Source: an uncultured Anaerolineae bacterium (GTDB lineage: Bacteria > Chloroflexota > Anaerolineae > Anaerolineales > Villigracilaceae). Taken from it: 53,176 nt of DNA. The stretch lies in contig CAINXK010000630.1 in the NCBI GenBank assembly GCA_903854805.1, positions 1-53,176 of the forward strand, given 5' to 3'. Made by a program: the position numbers and the translations under genes. The notes below the pieces were generated by a model. The model had not been told where the DNA came from and did no database searches. It saw nothing but the letters and a program-made list of their open reading frames with translations. Shown piece by piece: positions 50,542 to 53,176 of this stretch (position 1 is the stretch's first letter; the number at the start of each line of letters is the position of its first letter).

Positions 50542-51539
50542 ACTCTATTAATGAACTACTAAATTCAGCTTTTTCGGCGCGAGAATCCTTTCTTGACGAA
50601 AGTCATAATTCCGCTTTCCGCATGTTCAATGGTTTTCTGGAAGGATTTCCAGCCCTTTGCATAGATATATACGCCCGGACCGCCCTCATTCATAACTATG
50701 CAACTTCTCCAAATGAAGACCTGACAGAGACTGCACTCCAATGGATCCGAAGCAACCTGCCGTGGGTGCAGGCTGTTATGCTTAAAAATCGTATCGGGCA
50801 GACCAACGCCGAGAAACGCGGAAAACTAATTTTCGGTTTGAATCCAGATCGAAAAATCTGTGAAAATGGTACCTGGTATGCCATCGACCTGAACATGAAT
50901 CGCGACGCGAGTTTCTATATGGATACACGCAATTTGCGTGACTGGGCCAGACACAATCTAACCGGAAAAACAGTCCTGAATAGCTTTGCCTATACTGGCA
51001 GTCTTGGAGTGGCGGCCCTGGCGGGTGGCGCAAAAAGGGTTGTCCAAATGGACCTCAATAATACATTTCTGGATATCGCCAGGAAATCCTGCATACTCAA
51101 CAATTTACCAGTAACCCAAGCGGATTTTGTAGTGCAGGACTTTTTCCCTGCAGTGGGACAATTTAAAAAAACGGGCCAGACCTTTGACTGCGTCTTCCTT
51201 GATCCACCATTTTTTGCAGCCACGACAAAAGGCAGAGTAGATTTGGAAACAGGCAGCACCCGGCTCATTAATAAGATACGTCCAGTAATTAACGATGGCG
51301 GCTGGCTGATTGCGATTAATAATGCCCTGTTTGTCACTGGTGCGGATTATTTGGCTTCACTCCAGGCACTCTGCGCGGATGGCTACCTTACCATTGAACA
51401 ATTGGTACCCATTCCTTCTGATTTCACTGGCTATGCGCAGACGACAATCGGACATCCCCCCGTTGACCCAGCACCCTTCAATCACTCAACCAAAATCGCA
51501 GTATTGCGCGTTCGTAAAAAAATTCAGCCCCACTCTTAA
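50538..51539 (+). CDS. class I SAM-dependent methyltransferase, RlmI/RlmK-like
   Basis: A 333-residue enzyme. Methyltransferase core: NSFAYTGSLGVAALAGGAKRVVQMDLNN (SAM motif) and CVFLDPPFF (catalytic motif of the COG1092 group, which methylates cytosine or guanine of 23S rRNA). A metal- or RNA-contacting NRDASFYMDTRNLR segment before the core also fits RlmI/K. It is shorter than RlmI and lacks a clear N-terminal PUA domain, so the exact RNA target is uncertain. It overlaps the MFS gene by 4 nt (ATGA). Confidence 0.88.
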   Translation: MNSINELLNSAFSARESFLDESHNSAFRMFNGFLEGFPALCIDIYARTALIHNYATSPNEDLTETALQWIRSNLPWVQAVMLKNRIGQTNAEKRGKLIFGLNPDRKICENGTWYAIDLNMNRDASFYMDTRNLRDWARHNLTGKTVLNSFAYTGSLGVAALAGGAKRVVQMDLNNTFLDIARKSCILNNLPVTQADFVVQDFFPAVGQFKKTGQTFDCVFLDPPFFAATTKGRVDLETGSTRLINKIRPVINDGGWLIAINNALFVTGADYLASLQALCADGYLTIEQLVPIPSDFTGYAQTTIGHPPVDPAPFNHSTKIAVLRVRKKIQPHS

Positions 51540-51562
51540 GCCAAGCTGGCTGGACAAACTAT

Positions 51563-51611
51563 ACTAGCGCATCTGCTCGCCGCCTGTGGCATACTCTCCA
51601 GCCGCGCTAGT
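51563..51611 (+). repeat. inverted repeat after methyltransferase gene
   Basis: ACTAGCGC (51563-51570) and GCGCTAGT (51604-51611) are perfect complements with a 33-nt loop. A second small repeat, GTAGGG-ATC-CCCTAC, lies at 51658-51672. A terminator role is possible but no T-run is present. Confidence 0.4.
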
Positions 51612-51728
51612 TAAGCGGAAGAGCAACCATCAACTGCAATATTTGGCATTTTTCTAGGTAGGGATCCCCTACTTGGGCAAACAATATTTCATAATCGCAA
51701 CATTAACAAGACTGGGAACAACCATAGC

Positions 51729-52616
51729 ATGAATCGCATCATCGGGATCTTCCTCATCGCCATTTCCGCCGCATCGTTTGGCACACTCGCCGTGTTTGGT
51801 CGCTATGCGTTTGCCAGCGGAATCGATACTTATACCTTACTATTCTTACGCTTTGGTATTTCCGCCATTCTGATGGGGGCTTTAATGGTGATAAGGCACG
51901 AATCCTTGCCACGCGGGAGAACCCTGGTCCAGCTAATCGGCATGGGGGCTATCGGTTACGTCGGCCAATCGTATGCATACCTGACCGCCATTCGTTACGC
52001 ATCGGCCGGGCTGGTTGCTTTGCTATTGTATCTTTACCCGGTCTTTGTCGCGCTATTATCCAGCCTCTTTTTGCATGAAAAAATCACCCGGATTAAAGCC
52101 TTGGCGCTTGGGCTAGCCCTGACCGGGACTGCGTTAACTGTCAGCCCTGAAGGTGGACAGCTGCCCGGTATCCTGTTAGCACTATCGGCCGCAATTATTT
52201 ATTCTTTTTATATTATTGTTGGCACACACGTTATGCAAAAAGTTTCTGCAGTACAATCATCCACCATCATCTTCGCATCTGCAGCACTCGTATACGGTGT
52301 GCTGACTGGCATCAACGGTCCTCATTTTCCCAGTGACACACCCGGTTGGTGGCTGATCGCAGGGATCGTGTTTGTGGCAACCATCATTCCGGTGATTACA
52401 TTTCTGGCCGGCCTGAAGCGCATCGGCCCAACCAACGCCTCCATGCTTTCCACCCTTGAGCCAGTCGTGACCGTTATCCTGGCCGCTGTCCTCTTTCACG
52501 ATGCCCTCAAACCGATCACCCTTTTCGGTGGCAGCCTGATATTGCTGGCGGTCATCTTACTTACGCGCAGCGAGCTGCGCAAAGACCAACAAATTTCGTC
52601 TCCAACTCCTTCTTAA
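51729..52616 (+). CDS. EamA/DMT-superfamily transporter
   Basis: A 295-residue membrane protein with ten helices in two EamA repeats (about 5-140 and 150-285). Typical features: GTLAVFGRYAFASGI, YVGQSYAYLTAIRYASAGLVALLLYLYP in repeat one and the closing LKRIGPTNASMLSTLEPVVTVILAAVLF in repeat two. Family members export amino acids, metabolites or drugs; the substrate cannot be told. The ribosome binding site is weak (CTGGGAAC). A perfect 8-bp hairpin follows the stop codon. Confidence 0.9.
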   Translation: MNRIIGIFLIAISAASFGTLAVFGRYAFASGIDTYTLLFLRFGISAILMGALMVIRHESLPRGRTLVQLIGMGAIGYVGQSYAYLTAIRYASAGLVALLLYLYPVFVALLSSLFLHEKITRIKALALGLALTGTALTVSPEGGQLPGILLALSAAIIYSFYIIVGTHVMQKVSAVQSSTIIFASAALVYGVLTGINGPHFPSDTPGWWLIAGIVFVATIIPVITFLAGLKRIGPTNASMLSTLEPVVTVILAAVLFHDALKPITLFGGSLILLAVILLTRSELRKDQQISSPTPS

Positions 52617-52643
52617 TTCTCGGTTAGTCCACCAGAGTACGAA

Positions 52644-52663
52644 CCTGTTAAATCATTAACAGG
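52644..52663 (+). terminator. hairpin after EamA gene
   Basis: CCTGTTAA-ATCA-TTAACAGG is a perfect 8-bp stem with a 4-nt loop, followed by a T-rich stretch (CATTATTTTG). Confidence 0.6.
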
Positions 52664-53176
52664 CCGCATTATTTTGATGAACCTTTTTATGGTTTCCCCA
52701 TATGCTTGCATATTCTTAGCCAACCAGTTTTTACTCACGAGCTCTTCATTTTGACACCAACCACACTTTTTTAGCTCCGCAAACTGGCGATGCAGAGTTA
52801 CGGAAAAATAAAAATACTCCCAAATAGTGGCGATCACACCATGTCAGGTAATCAAGTACGCTAGGAGCCTGCTGAAAAAGTCCCCTTTTGAAAAACAAAT
52901 TTTCGGGAAGTGGGTGATTTTATCGATATTAATGCCATATATGCGGTCATCATCCCAAAATATGGCCACTTTCTTGGCCTGTTGTGGGAAATATTTTCAC
53001 GGGATTTTCCAGAATAGGGGTTTTTCATAGCACTCTTAGACTTCTTAGATTCCAATAAGATAAAAAGGATTCCTGTAACCCATGCGAACCCTCGCGCACT
53101 GGTTATCTTGGGCTCGCTAATGATGCTAGTTTCATTAGGCATGCCACTCAGGGGCAATTACTTGATAGAAATGAGC
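52664..53176. other. right-edge region without a supported gene
   Basis: About 510 bases. Several short frames exist on both strands but none has a start signal or recognisable domain. From 53056 to the end a plus-strand frame is open (RIPVTHANPRALVILGSLMM), which might be part of a gene or element continuing beyond the window. Confidence 0.35.
52861..52895. mobile_element. possible terminal inverted repeat of an IS1182-like element
   Basis: GGAGCCTGCTGAAAAAGTCC at about 52864-52883 looks like the ends of IS1182-type elements (an AGCCTGCTGAAAAAGTC-type repeat, from memory of the family). The matching end would lie outside the window, and no transposase is seen inside it. Confidence 0.3.

Noticed and set aside
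1..53176. tRNA, rRNA or CRISPR features
   Set aside because: No T-loop signature with a matching cloverleaf, no rRNA blocks and no regularly spaced repeats were seen by eye; a tRNAscan or CRISPR search would settle it.

Overview
The window looks like a chromosomal stretch of a Chloroflexota bacterium, most likely of the Anaerolineae. This is an inference from gene content, not from a marker gene. The signs are many lipoproteins with Thr/Pro-rich linkers, a Ser/Thr kinase fused to a sulfatase-modifying-factor domain, LCP and LysM envelope proteins, small proteins found near such genes, and a mix of anaerobic enzymes (ferredoxin-dependent indolepyruvate oxidoreductase, methylmalonyl-CoA epimerase) with oxygen-related ones (SCO protein, cytochrome c). 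I see no rRNA, tRNA or CRISPR array, and only a possible insertion-sequence end at the right edge.

Layout. 1-5.6 kb: a partial kinase, a small unnamed protein, an alpha/beta hydrolase, a GNAT acetyltransferase and methylmalonyl-CoA epimerase. 5.7-8.4 kb: tilS, convergent with a tyrosine-recombinase-like protein that lacks its catalytic residues, and a possible small zinc-binding protein. 8.5-15.7 kb: an envelope block, with LCP, LysM and sensor-kinase-like genes on the minus strand and a TPR protein and lipoprotein leaving in the other direction. 15.8-20.2 kb: mtaB, a zinc alcohol dehydrogenase, folD and a diheme cytochrome c. 20.3-23.7 kb: a Crp/Fnr regulator and a single-chain indolepyruvate ferredoxin oxidoreductase. 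23.8-25.9 kb: the remains of an ABC exporter beside its PadR regulator, then TerC. 26.2-31.7 kb: a four-gene minus-strand operon with two tandem M1-type metallopeptidase lipoproteins, glycerate 2-kinase and an epoxide hydrolase. 31.8-34.3 kb: a Fur/Zur-controlled metal-uptake operon containing an unusual small CxxC membrane protein but no binding protein. 34.3-39.9 kb: SCO protein, rhodanese-like protein, PaiB, amidase, HAD hydrolase and a DUF3298-type lipoprotein. 39.9-44.4 kb: MrfB and MrfA, the mitomycin-repair exonuclease and helicase, with an HNH nuclease domain inserted in the helicase. 44.5-52.6 kb: a GH31 glycosidase and SH3b lipoprotein operon, a PPOX-family flavoprotein, two tandem glutaredoxins, an MFS exporter with an rRNA-type methyltransferase, and an EamA transporter. 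The last 560 bases hold no convincing gene.

Two themes cut across the window. First, eight or so genes have a TATAAT-like -10 element ending only 6-14 nt before the start codon, with no Shine-Dalgarno sequence, which suggests leaderless transcripts; this changes the preferred start for two genes. Second, several proteins keep a catalytic fold but have lost the catalytic residue (recombinase Tyr and Arg, histidine-kinase His, rhodanese Cys). The strongest candidate for something new is the MrfA helicase with the built-in HNH domain.
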